Virus record (IMG/VR): IMGVR_UViG_3300046375_000032
Location: 1-21,683 of that record
Source of the DNA: a virus
DNA length: 21,683 bases
Strand: one strand, 5' to 3'
Below the pieces are notes generated by a model. It was not told the DNA's origin and did not search any database. It saw nothing but the letters and a program-made list of their open reading frames with translations. This document shows positions 7,267-14,982 of this stretch, piece by piece. Position 1 is the first letter of the stretch, and each line of letters opens with the position of its first letter. Both the position numbers and the translations under genes were made by a program.

Positions 7267-8010
7267 ATGAGCGTGATTTTCAATAGCGTTGATACCTACG
7301 TTAAATCGGTCGGTCAACATCGATCGATCCGGAAATGGAATACGCTCGATTCTCTGGAATGTATCTGGACCGGGCCAACTAAAGAGGTTGAACACTGGAT
7401 TCCGCGCGTGGGCCAAGCGCATCCGCAATACTCCTCGATGACGATGGAAGGAGCGGATATTCTGGACGAGGCGGCCGGAGTGACAACACTTCGAATTACT
7501 TACACCGGAAAGTATTACGGTATGGGCCAGGTGGCGGTTGGGCAATCGACGCAATGGGGGGAGAGTTCATATGTGAAATTTTCCAGTTATAGCTCAACAC
7601 TGGTTAAGGGCAAACCTCCGACGTATGATCAATTCGGCACTCAGACAGATCCCGGTACTCCCGATACCTACACCTACGAATTTGTTTCCTACAATTGGGC
7701 CTGTCGTTATATGGCAACCTGCGCCACCTATAAAGCTTTGCATAAAGGCATTATCTCACTTGGTGGTGGGGGGGGTGCTTTAGGATATCGATATGATTAC
7801 ATGACTGGTAGGATTAGTACCAGTTCCGGTCTAGGTTTAGTCAATTCGGCTTTAACTTTTCCGATTCAATTGATCGATTCACAGGCCAACTCACTAAACA
7901 ACGGCTGGTACGAACTTTCCGAGACGTGGGGACCGAGACCCACTATCTTTACCTCAGTTTTCAATATTATTACAGACACTGCTACCACGGTGGTCGGAGG
8001 TGGAGGCTGA
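7267..8010 (+). CDS. tail protein of unknown function (tip candidate)
   Basis: 247 aa with beta-rich character and many aromatic residues, beginning MSVIFNSVDTYVKSVGQH. The block KEVEHWIPRVGQAHPQYSSM followed by TTLRITYTGKYYGMG may be a beta strand region. The C-terminus is Gly/Thr-rich and ends GGGG. It follows the tape measure directly, where distal tail or tail-tip proteins sit, but no Dit or Tal motif is recognised. The ribosome binding site is weak. The coding frame is clear and other frames are closed. Confidence 0.55.
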   Translation: MSVIFNSVDTYVKSVGQHRSIRKWNTLDSLECIWTGPTKEVEHWIPRVGQAHPQYSSMTMEGADILDEAAGVTTLRITYTGKYYGMGQVAVGQSTQWGESSYVKFSSYSSTLVKGKPPTYDQFGTQTDPGTPDTYTYEFVSYNWACRYMATCATYKALHKGIISLGGGGGALGYRYDYMTGRISTSSGLGLVNSALTFPIQLIDSQANSLNNGWYELSETWGPRPTIFTSVFNIITDTATTVVGGGG

Positions 8011-8016
8011 TAATCC

Positions 8017-8382
8017 ATGAGACTTATTGCTTTAAAGCCAAAATGGACATTTTTGAAGGATACTTTTCTAGAATTAGCCGACCGGATTAATGAAAGGACG
8101 GTTAATCCTGGTGACGGCATCATGGTGACCGAATCGCCGAACGGCTTTATCATTGCCTTGAAACGAGACCCCGCACCCGAGCCGCCGGTACTGGGCATTG
8201 TGGACGAAGCTTCAACGGCGGGTTGGCATCAATTGGTCGTAATCGATCCAACCGATTGCTCGAAAAAATATATTTGGTATTGGGGCACTGCACCTGTGAC
8301 GAGTCAGACAGCAAAAGCGCCCACCAGTCGTCCTATTTCCACCTCTAAAGGCAGTTCTTTTATTCCAGTGATTAAACAATAG
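8017..8382 (+). CDS. small tail-associated protein, unknown
   Basis: 121 aa. The recognisable element is LADRINERTVNPGDGIMVTE followed by SPNGFIIALKRD, a helix then a short beta hairpin seen in small phage proteins encoded between tape measure and fibre genes ('DR-x-N ... V-x-P-G-x-G-I'). Function is not established; a tail-tip connector is a reasonable guess. GGTGGAGG at 7999-8006, inside the end of the upstream gene, sets the ATG at 8017. The C-terminal 40 residues are Ser/Thr/Pro-rich and probably disordered. Confidence 0.58.
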   Translation: MRLIALKPKWTFLKDTFLELADRINERTVNPGDGIMVTESPNGFIIALKRDPAPEPPVLGIVDEASTAGWHQLVVIDPTDCSKKYIWYWGTAPVTSQTAKAPTSRPISTSKGSSFIPVIKQ

Positions 8383-8387
8383 CGAAA

Positions 8388-8825
8388 ATGTATTATGCAC
8401 CCACATACTGTCCTGGTGGATCTTGCGACCCGTGTAAGCCGTCACCGGGCTGTCTTGTGCCACCCGGCGCCGCTCTTATGTCGGAAACCACCTGTTACTG
8501 GGTGCAACAGGGTCCAGAGGTCGGCGGACCAGTTGGTTGCCATTATCGGGATACGAACCTTGTCACAGGTCAAGTCACCGAAAGCGTTCCGGTACATTCA
8601 CCGACTATTTATGCAGGATGGACTTTGATCGTCTCAACTACCTTAGGCTGGAGTGGTCCTGGAGGTCTTCATGGGCAGATAGATTTTCCTGATGTCCAGT
8701 ATACCGGGACCGGCGACCCCGTTGTGGACGCTGCAGGCGTCAGCCAGGCCGTGGATCAGGCATCGGCTACTCTGGCTGCTGCAGCCTGCGTCCAAGCTCC
8801 GTCAAGCAACCTCCCACACCCATGA
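8388..8825 (+). CDS. Cys-rich protein, unknown, tail region
   Basis: 145 aa. The first 37 residues hold six Cys in a PTYCPGGSCDPCKPSPGC arrangement plus a further TCYW; this Gly/Pro/Cys-rich block is unlike the rest. The remainder is beta-prone and poor in charge (VSTTLGWSGPGGLHG and so on), ending with an Ala-rich stretch. It stops within the next gene's start (ATGA). Disulphides are unlikely in the cytoplasm before release, so the Cys may bind metal or form after assembly. It is probably a tail or fibre-associated part, but nothing identifies it. Confidence 0.5.
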   Translation: MYYAPTYCPGGSCDPCKPSPGCLVPPGAALMSETTCYWVQQGPEVGGPVGCHYRDTNLVTGQVTESVPVHSPTIYAGWTLIVSTTLGWSGPGGLHGQIDFPDVQYTGTGDPVVDAAGVSQAVDQASATLAAAACVQAPSSNLPHP

Positions 8826-8998
8826 ACGCGCTTCTAACACCGACTGAACGAGACGCCCGCTGGGAGATCTGCCGAGTTTGCGAAAAACTTCAGCGTGGAC
8901 ATGCCCTTGAGCCGATCTGCGGCGCCTGCCAGTGTCCGCTTCTTCGAAAGCTTTGGAACCGCCTCAGTCCATGCCCATTGGCCAAATGGCCATCCTAA
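8822..8998 (+). CDS. small zinc-ribbon-like protein
   Basis: 58 aa, found below the size where automated ORF finding usually reports. Sequence features are EICRVCEK, PICGACQC and SPCPLAKW: two Cys pairs followed by a CPLGKW-like end. This E-R/W-x-I-C-x-x-C ... C-G-x-C-x-C ... C-P-x-x-K-W layout is known from small phage proteins encoded beside tail-fibre genes, and should bind one or two zinc ions. It overlaps the upstream stop by 4 nt (ATGA) and its own stop is one base before the fibre ATG, so it sits in a coupled cassette. Role unknown. Confidence 0.7.
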   Translation: MNALLTPTERDARWEICRVCEKLQRGHALEPICGACQCPLLRKLWNRLSPCPLAKWPS

Positions 8999-8999
8999 C

Positions 9000-11900
9000 A
9001 TGCAAACGATCATCGATCTCGACTTACGCCAAGCCATCGGCGATTTTGGTTTTAAATCGCCTGCCATACCCTATGCCGGTAAAAGTCAGGATACCCAATC
9101 GCACGAGATTTACTTTGTCCAGGGCGGTGTGGTCCAGGATTTGGGGACCAGTCCGGCGATCAAGTTCGGGCTGATTGGTCCTGGCGGTCCATCTCTTTTG
9201 GTACTGCAGACCTCCTACACCCGTCAGGTGGACGCGGGCGGGAACGTCTTTTATCTCGGGTTCCCGATCTTTAACACGAGCAACCTAGCTAATGCGCTCG
9301 GAAGTAACACCTCGATTGCCTGCATCAGTGAGGTCCGCTACCAGCTCTCGACTGGTGAAATTGAACACACGCTTGATATCCCGATCACGATTTTTCGGAC
9401 GATTCTTAGTGAGATTACCAGCGATACGACTACAGCAGCGTTCACGGCTCCAGCCGTTGGCGCGAACGTTACGATCGCTATAGGCAACACCACCTGGCTT
9501 CAGGTTAATCAGCAACTGACCATTGCCACGGCGGGTATTTATCAGGTCGTCTCAATCACTGACGCGACTCATTTCGTGGCCCAGAATACCGGCCAGCCCG
9601 GGAACGCCATCAGCGGGACGGTTATTGCCAGCGGTTCCGCGGTTGCCGGTGCGCCGGTCAATGCGTTGACCACTTATCCGCCTAGCAACACCCTGGAGCT
9701 GATCTCGACCCGGGACGTGGCGAGCGGACACGCTGGCTTAACCGCGGCCAAGCTTCTGAACCCGACCGTTATCCCGGTTGATAACGTCACGATCCAGATT
9801 CTTGACGGCCAGATCGCCAGCTCCTTTATCTTGGCCGAAACCGCCGCCAGTTTCGTTACACCGGCTGCCAATGCCACTGTCAACGTCACCCTGGTATCTT
9901 CCACTGGTCTCATTGTCGGCCAATACGTTCGCTTGCCTGTTGCCGGTTACTACATCGTTCAATCAATCCCGGACAGCACGCACGCTGTCCTGCAGAACAA
10001 TGGTGACCCCGTTAACGCTGCGAGCGGTGTTACCATCGCCATCGATACCCCGCTCCTTCCAGCTCAAGCGGCGGCGGGCGGTGGAAGTGCGGGGCAGAAC
10101 GCTTACACGACAACGACCGCGTCTTTCACAGTGCCGGCTGCTGGCTCGACCGTATCAGTAGCGGTGGTGAGCACCGCCTGGATGGGGGGCAGCGGTTATT
10201 ATGTTTTCATTACCGGGGCTGGATACTACGCAGTCAATTCGATCACGGACTCGACTCATGTCGTTCTGACCAATACGGGCAGCGCGAGCAATGCTATAGC
10301 TGGCACCACGGTTGCCTCCGGTGTGACCGTGACAGCAGCTGGACCGGCAGGAACGGCGGGTACTCCAGGTACGTCTGGGGCGGCGTTATCGGCCTATGAC
10401 GCGCTGGCAAGCCCGTTCACGATGCCGGCGGTCAGCGGGACCGTTACAATCACGATCGGCAACACTGCCTGGATAAGCGCGAACCAAATCATCTACATCG
10501 CGACCGCAGGCTATCTCCAAGTCTCGGCAATCTCCAGCGCGACTCAAGTCTTGGTCACCAACCTGAACTATCCGGGCAACGCGACAGCGGGGACCGTAAT
10601 CGCCTCCGGTTCCCGGGTGAGCCCAGGCGGTCTACAAGGCCCGCCCGGAGCTGGCGGAGCGGGGCTAAACGCTTTTACCACGCTGAGCGCCAATTTCATC
10701 CAGCCTGCGATCAACGCCACTGTCACGGTCAACGTCGGCTCGACCACCTGGATGGCGACCGGCCAGGGAATCTTTATCCAAGGCGGCGGGTATTACACCA
10801 TCAGCTCGATCGCTGATGCCACTCACGCAGTCGTCACCAACTTTGGCGGCTCCGCTAATCCGGCGGCCGGCTCGACGATTACCGGGAGCGGCACTCAGAA
10901 CGTGACTCCGGCTGGGACCCCTGGCGTAGCGGGCTCTTCCTCCTATACCACGACTACCGCTTCTTTTGTCATGCCAGGTGTCGCTTCAAGCGTGACCGTC
11001 ACTTTGGCTTCGACCTCCTGGATGGCGCAGGCTCAGAACGTTTACGTGGTCGGGGCGGGCTATTTCGATATTTCCTCGATCACCGATGCAACCCACGCCG
11101 TTTTGATCAATCTGGGATCCCTCGGCAATGTCAGCAGCGGCACCACGATCCCCAGCGGGTCAATGGTTAGTACTGCTGGCGCAACTGGACCGACCGGGAG
11201 TGGGGGCGGCGGTGGGACTTCGCTGAGCGATGCTGAAACCACCTCGGGGGTCTCGATCATTAATGCGCCGAGCGGCGTTTTAAAGAGACTGGTGGCCGGC
11301 TCCGGAGTCACCTTGACTGATAACACCACCAATATCAGCATCGCGGCGACTTCAGCTGGTGCCGCGGGTTTTGATCCGCGGAGCGGTTTTTACTGCTACG
11401 ACGATTTTATTTATCCGAACTGGACCAGCCAGTCGACGCAACCGCCAGAATACCAGGCCAACGTCGGCTCCAATGGTGGGGGTATTACGGCTGCTGCCGT
11501 TTACGGACAGGATGGCACCAGACGTGCCCAAGGAGTGGTTGAATTAGCGACGCTCACCGGGACCTCTGGCTCTGGCAATGGTGGCTCCTTCAATCGAGGT
11601 CAAATGGCCGCTACTTCTGCCGGGGCGATGATGTTGGGCTTTGGGATTTGTGACATAGCTTTCCGAGTGGCCTTAGAGGAAGCGTCCTTGCCCGCGACAG
11701 GAGCAGCCTACTTTGCCCGAGTCGGATTGATGTTGCAGGGGAGTTTAGGCTTTCCGGGTTCGCAATCCAACACCTATTACGCAGTGTTCCTGGAATACTC
11801 GCCGGATAATAACAGCGGAAACTTCCGGATCGGCACTTTCAACAATTCAGGCGGGGCAGCCATGGCCCCAACCTATGTCAACTGTACCGTGGGGCCAGCC

Positions 11901-12113
11901 GCGAACACCTTTGGCTGGTGGGAACTGAAAATCGACGCCTCGGGCAACATCACCGCCTACTTGAACGGCTCTTCATGCGGCACCGCTTCCGCTGCGGCCC
12001 CCACTGCGGTACCGATGTGCCCTTTTGCTTCTGTCCAGAGGAATCTGAACGTTGCCACTAATTATCACATGGCGGTGGACGTTCTGTTTATTAATTATCC
12101 GTATACTCGCTAG
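9000..12113 (+). CDS. large tail fibre / tip protein with repeats
   Basis: 1037 aa from ATG 9000, one base after the zinc-ribbon gene's stop. An earlier in-frame ATG at 8895 exists but would lie inside that gene, so I prefer 9000. N-terminal ~140 residues (IIDLDLRQAIGDFGF ... EVRYQLSTGEIEHTLDIPITIF) look like a virion-binding domain. Six diverged modules of about 77 residues follow (residues about 141-725), with collagen-like GPAGTAGTPGTSG and LQGPPGAGGAG linkers between later ones. The C-terminal ~290 residues (PRSGFYCYDDFIYPN, then WWELKIDASGNITAYLNGS) look like a jelly-roll lectin-type domain, likely receptor binding. A host-range fibre is the best call. Confidence 0.75.
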   Translation: MQTIIDLDLRQAIGDFGFKSPAIPYAGKSQDTQSHEIYFVQGGVVQDLGTSPAIKFGLIGPGGPSLLVLQTSYTRQVDAGGNVFYLGFPIFNTSNLANALGSNTSIACISEVRYQLSTGEIEHTLDIPITIFRTILSEITSDTTTAAFTAPAVGANVTIAIGNTTWLQVNQQLTIATAGIYQVVSITDATHFVAQNTGQPGNAISGTVIASGSAVAGAPVNALTTYPPSNTLELISTRDVASGHAGLTAAKLLNPTVIPVDNVTIQILDGQIASSFILAETAASFVTPAANATVNVTLVSSTGLIVGQYVRLPVAGYYIVQSIPDSTHAVLQNNGDPVNAASGVTIAIDTPLLPAQAAAGGGSAGQNAYTTTTASFTVPAAGSTVSVAVVSTAWMGGSGYYVFITGAGYYAVNSITDSTHVVLTNTGSASNAIAGTTVASGVTVTAAGPAGTAGTPGTSGAALSAYDALASPFTMPAVSGTVTITIGNTAWISANQIIYIATAGYLQVSAISSATQVLVTNLNYPGNATAGTVIASGSRVSPGGLQGPPGAGGAGLNAFTTLSANFIQPAINATVTVNVGSTTWMATGQGIFIQGGGYYTISSIADATHAVVTNFGGSANPAAGSTITGSGTQNVTPAGTPGVAGSSSYTTTTASFVMPGVASSVTVTLASTSWMAQAQNVYVVGAGYFDISSITDATHAVLINLGSLGNVSSGTTIPSGSMVSTAGATGPTGSGGGGGTSLSDAETTSGVSIINAPSGVLKRLVAGSGVTLTDNTTNISIAATSAGAAGFDPRSGFYCYDDFIYPNWTSQSTQPPEYQANVGSNGGGITAAAVYGQDGTRRAQGVVELATLTGTSGSGNGGSFNRGQMAATSAGAMMLGFGICDIAFRVALEEASLPATGAAYFARVGLMLQGSLGFPGSQSNTYYAVFLEYSPDNNSGNFRIGTFNNSGGAAMAPTYVNCTVGPAANTFGWWELKIDASGNITAYLNGSSCGTASAAAPTAVPMCPFASVQRNLNVATNYHMAVDVLFINYPYTR
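9420..11174 (+). repeat. six diverged ~77-residue modules inside the fibre gene
   Basis: Approximate copies lie at 9420-9644, 9837-10058, 10101-10334, 10392-10622, 10668-10907 and 10941-11174. Each encodes 'T-x-S-F-x-x-P-A-x-x-x-x-V-x-V-x-x-x-S-T-x-W-M', then 'x-x-G-Y-Y-x-x-x-S-I-T-D-x-T-H-x-V-L-x-N', then 'G-N-x-x-x-G-T-x-I-A-S-G'. The copies agree at the protein pattern but are diverged in DNA, which points to old duplication and selection for a beta-sheet shaft. Spacing between copies 3 to 6 is 276-291 nt. Confidence 0.8.
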
Positions 12114-14117
12114 ATGCCGATCACCGCCTCAGATTTCCAGATTTGGCAGACCGGCGGCCAGCAGATTACCGTCGGCCCTGCCGGGCCGTCGGCAGTTAGT
12201 AAAGATGCGAACAACAAGGCCACGCTTGGCAGCGACTCCTTGATCCTGGTCCAAGGTGTCGGAACCGGGGCCAGCGCCACGACTCATGCTCAAGTTGTTT
12301 CCGGCGACGATCCGCAACTGACTAATGCCAGAACGCCTACACCGCACCAAGCGACGCATAACGGCGGCTCAGATCCAATTCCCCTGGCCAGCGCAGCTGC
12401 GCAAGGCTTATGTCCTCCAGTAGATAACACGACCATTCAGGTCAGCGGTGGAAAGCTTGTCGCAGTAGGTGGCGGTGGCGCCGGAGTAAGTACTGATGCC
12501 AATAATAAGGCGACCCTGGGCAGTGATTCGAAGATCCTGGTGCAAGGAACCGCGGCCGGCATTGCAGCGACCACGCACGCGCAAACGGTTTCCGGCGATG
12601 ATCCGCAACTGACCAATGCGCGAACACCCACTGGAACTGCTGGAGGTGATTTAACCGGGACGTATCCCAACCCGACGTTGGTAACCACAGCGGTGACTGC
12701 CGGAAGTTACACTAACTCTAGCGTCACAGTAGATGCTAAGGGCAGACTGACCGCAGCTTCCAGCGGTGCGGCGCCTCCTGCGCCATCCAGCACGATTCCG
12801 ATAATGGACGGTGCGGCGGCAGTAGGTACCGGCACAACCTACGCACGAGCCGATCACGTTCACCCTTCTGATACGTCGCGCATGGCAGTGGGTGCGGCGC
12901 CTACTGCACACCAAGCTAGCCACGTCACCGGGAGTGATCAGATCCCGTTGGCCAGCTCATCGACCAAAGGTTTGATGAACCAGACCAGCGGGAACACGAC
13001 CGATTTTATCGATGGCACCAACAATAACCAGCCGTTGCAGCCGGTCATCTGGAGCGTGCGCCTGCGCAGCTTTAATGCGATCGGAAATCCGACGTTCGAG
13101 GTGGATCAAAAGAACGTTGGAAATACTATTGCTAATCCGGTAGCACTTTTAGACAGATGGGGTTTTAATAAGGCCGGCACAATGACGGTCACTGGTGGGC
13201 AAATCCTTCCAAGCGTTTTACCAGTCGTTCCAGGTACAAATTTTCTCATCAGCCGTGCGGCGTTGATGATTCAATTAACTACACAGCAAGCAACCTTAGG
13301 AGCAAGCGATTACGTATTTATAAATCAAGTTATTGAAGGTCCGAGCTTCCGCGAATTATCACAAGATGTTCATTCGTTGTCGTTGCTGGTTTATTCCAGT
13401 GTGGCGAATTTAAAATTCGCGGTGGCATTACGCGATCCAGCCAGCGCTAAAAGCTTAGTTAAGCTTTGCACAATTCCGAACGCATCGACGTGGACTTTGA
13501 TTCCATTGCCAAATATTCCGGTGTGGATAAGTGGCGGCAATTTTAGTTCAGCTCCTGGGGTTGCCGGTTACCAATTGAGTATTTGTCTGGCGACTGGCAC
13601 AACTTTTATAGCGCCCGCAGCCGATACGTGGCAAAACGGAAATTTCATAGGGGTACCTGGAATGGATAATTTTGTGAGCAAGCCGGTTAATAGCCAGTTT
13701 ATTGTAGCCTTTGTCCAGCACGAACCTGGCGCGCTCTGCACGACACTGATCGACTGTCCGTTTTCACAGAATCTGGATAATTCTCTAGAATATTTTTGTA
13801 AAAGTCAGGACTACGGAATCGCGAATGGTAGCCAAAGCAATGGCTATTTTGGTATGCCGATTTATGTAGTAACCAGTCCTTATGCCGCAGGTTGGGTTCC
13901 GTTCCCCAAAAAAATGGCCAAGGATCCAATCGTTACTATATATAATCCCCAGAATGGAGCCGCAAATTCGATGGCTGATTGGAATAACGTCGCTCATGCC
14001 GTGAGCAGTGTCGCTAACATTGGTCAAGGCGGGTTCAATGCAATTAATTTAGCAAGTGCCCCGGCGACTTTGCCAAATTTTGTCTTTGGTCATTATACAG
14101 CTGATACCGGCTGGTAA
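12114..14117 (+). CDS. second tail fibre / receptor-binding protein
   Basis: 667 aa, starting immediately after the TAG of the first fibre with no room for its own ribosome binding site, so coupled. Residues 1-290 carry repeated shaft modules: DANNKATLGSDS...ILVQG and HAQxVSGDDPQLTNARTPT twice (residues 31-76 and 128-173), HQATHxxGSDPIPLAS twice (78-93 and 266-281), plus GGDLTGTYPNPTL, AGSYTNSSVTVDAKGRLTAA and GTTYARADHVHPSDTSR, all familiar fibre motifs. The C-terminal half (from about residue 310) is unrelated, more A/T-rich and aromatic, probably the receptor-binding domain, and it looks swapped in. Confidence 0.78.
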   Translation: MPITASDFQIWQTGGQQITVGPAGPSAVSKDANNKATLGSDSLILVQGVGTGASATTHAQVVSGDDPQLTNARTPTPHQATHNGGSDPIPLASAAAQGLCPPVDNTTIQVSGGKLVAVGGGGAGVSTDANNKATLGSDSKILVQGTAAGIAATTHAQTVSGDDPQLTNARTPTGTAGGDLTGTYPNPTLVTTAVTAGSYTNSSVTVDAKGRLTAASSGAAPPAPSSTIPIMDGAAAVGTGTTYARADHVHPSDTSRMAVGAAPTAHQASHVTGSDQIPLASSSTKGLMNQTSGNTTDFIDGTNNNQPLQPVIWSVRLRSFNAIGNPTFEVDQKNVGNTIANPVALLDRWGFNKAGTMTVTGGQILPSVLPVVPGTNFLISRAALMIQLTTQQATLGASDYVFINQVIEGPSFRELSQDVHSLSLLVYSSVANLKFAVALRDPASAKSLVKLCTIPNASTWTLIPLPNIPVWISGGNFSSAPGVAGYQLSICLATGTTFIAPAADTWQNGNFIGVPGMDNFVSKPVNSQFIVAFVQHEPGALCTTLIDCPFSQNLDNSLEYFCKSQDYGIANGSQSNGYFGMPIYVVTSPYAAGWVPFPKKMAKDPIVTIYNPQNGAANSMADWNNVAHAVSSVANIGQGGFNAINLASAPATLPNFVFGHYTADTGW

Positions 14118-14123
14118 AAAATT

Positions 14124-14468
14124 ATGAGTGCTTACACTGCAAGCTATGCGCTCCGGTACCAAATCCCGAGCGTTCAACAACAGATTGAGGTCGCCGTTAT
14201 TCATGATGTCGAGGACATCAACAACGAGGATCCAGCTACACCCGATCACGCGAATCGAGTCGCCTGGGCAAATTGGGCCAACAAAAATTCAAGCGTGGCT
14301 TGGATAGCGTTTGCTTGGCCGGTTTCTATGAACCCGACGATCCAATCGGCGGTTCAAGCCGATCCTTCTGGGCAAAGCGTCAAGGATTCGGATGTGCAGT
14401 TTGTCGTGACCTCGGCGTTGCCGAAGGTGATTGCCGATTTTGTGGCGCATCCGCCTCCGGGAGCTTAG
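14124..14468 (+). CDS. small protein downstream of fibre, unknown
   Basis: 114 aa beginning MSAYTASYALRYQIPSVQQQ, with a negative stretch HDVEDINNEDPATPDH and a C-terminal half of short helices (NRVAWANWANKNSS). The ribosome binding site is weak, but the frame is open and the spacing (6 nt after the fibre stop) suits an operon member. It could be a fibre assembly chaperone, by analogy with the small genes often found behind fibres, though it lacks a recognised chaperone pattern. The A/T-rich trend of the fibre 3' half ends near here. Confidence 0.5.
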   Translation: MSAYTASYALRYQIPSVQQQIEVAVIHDVEDINNEDPATPDHANRVAWANWANKNSSVAWIAFAWPVSMNPTIQSAVQADPSGQSVKDSDVQFVVTSALPKVIADFVAHPPPGA

Positions 14469-14472
14469 TCCT

Positions 14473-14685
14473 ATGGCAATTTGGAAACTGGTCTTGGCAT
14501 GGCTTTGTTTGGTGGCATTTTTTGTAACGCCCGTCATCTTGTTTATCATTCACATCTTTCACTACGTGGATAAGGATCCGACCTTCAGCGTAGAGTTTCG
14601 GTGGATGGGCGAATACCTGCGGACTATCACGGCAATCATTATCAGCTTGGCAGGATTCAATACGGTGGAGCTATTTAAGAAATGA
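14473..14685 (+). CDS. candidate holin 1, two-TM protein
   Basis: 70 aa from ATG 14473, with GGGAG at 14458-14462. There are two hydrophobic helices, residues about 5-26 (LVLAWLCLVAFFVTPVILFI) and about 48-62 (TITAIIISLAGF), a short loop of about 20 residues and a KK end. Holins make the inner-membrane lesions that release endolysin; the size, two-helix layout and place upstream of the GH25 gene fit. It is visibly related to the next gene, which it overlaps by 4 nt. There is no signal peptide pattern. Confidence 0.62.
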   Translation: MAIWKLVLAWLCLVAFFVTPVILFIIHIFHYVDKDPTFSVEFRWMGEYLRTITAIIISLAGFNTVELFKK

Positions 14686-14981
14686 ACGATCCCCTATGGC
14701 GGACAGTTCTTTGCTGGGGAACGGTTATCACGTTCCTTAGTGCTCCGCTGTTGGTGTTCATCCTGCATATCGTCTCGGACGAGGTTCCCTGGCTGCATTT
14801 CAGTGAGCATATCAAAGAATACGGCTTCATGGTTCCATTCTTTCAATCGGTAACGGCTCTGGTCTTTGGTCTGGCCGGTTTGCATTCTTGGGATAAGCGC
14901 ATCCCGAACGGGAGGCATGAACAGGACGCATCCAGGCCTCCTCTGTTATCTTCACCTTCGAAATCTAAACGCAGCGATTAG
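14682..14981 (+). CDS. candidate holin 2 / antiholin, two-TM protein
   Basis: 99 aa, coupled to holin 1 through ATGA. Its first ~70 residues follow the same plan as that protein: W-x-x-V-L-x-W near the start, FLSAPLLVFILHI against FVTPVILFIIHI, then an intermediate loop and a second helix FFQSVTALVFGLAGL against TITAIIISLAGF. The tail is extra and hydrophilic (WDKRIPNGRHEQDASRP...SKSKRSD). In two-component systems the paralogue often inhibits or tunes the holin, so one of the pair may be an antiholin. Which one cannot be told from sequence. Confidence 0.6.
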   Translation: MNDPLWRTVLCWGTVITFLSAPLLVFILHIVSDEVPWLHFSEHIKEYGFMVPFFQSVTALVFGLAGLHSWDKRIPNGRHEQDASRPPLLSSPSKSKRSD

Positions 14982-14982
14982 C

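Noticed and set aside
8895-8999. Longer start for the first fibre at 8895
   Set aside because: It would lie entirely within the zinc-ribbon-like gene in another frame. The ATG at 9000, one base after that gene's stop, is a better coupled start.
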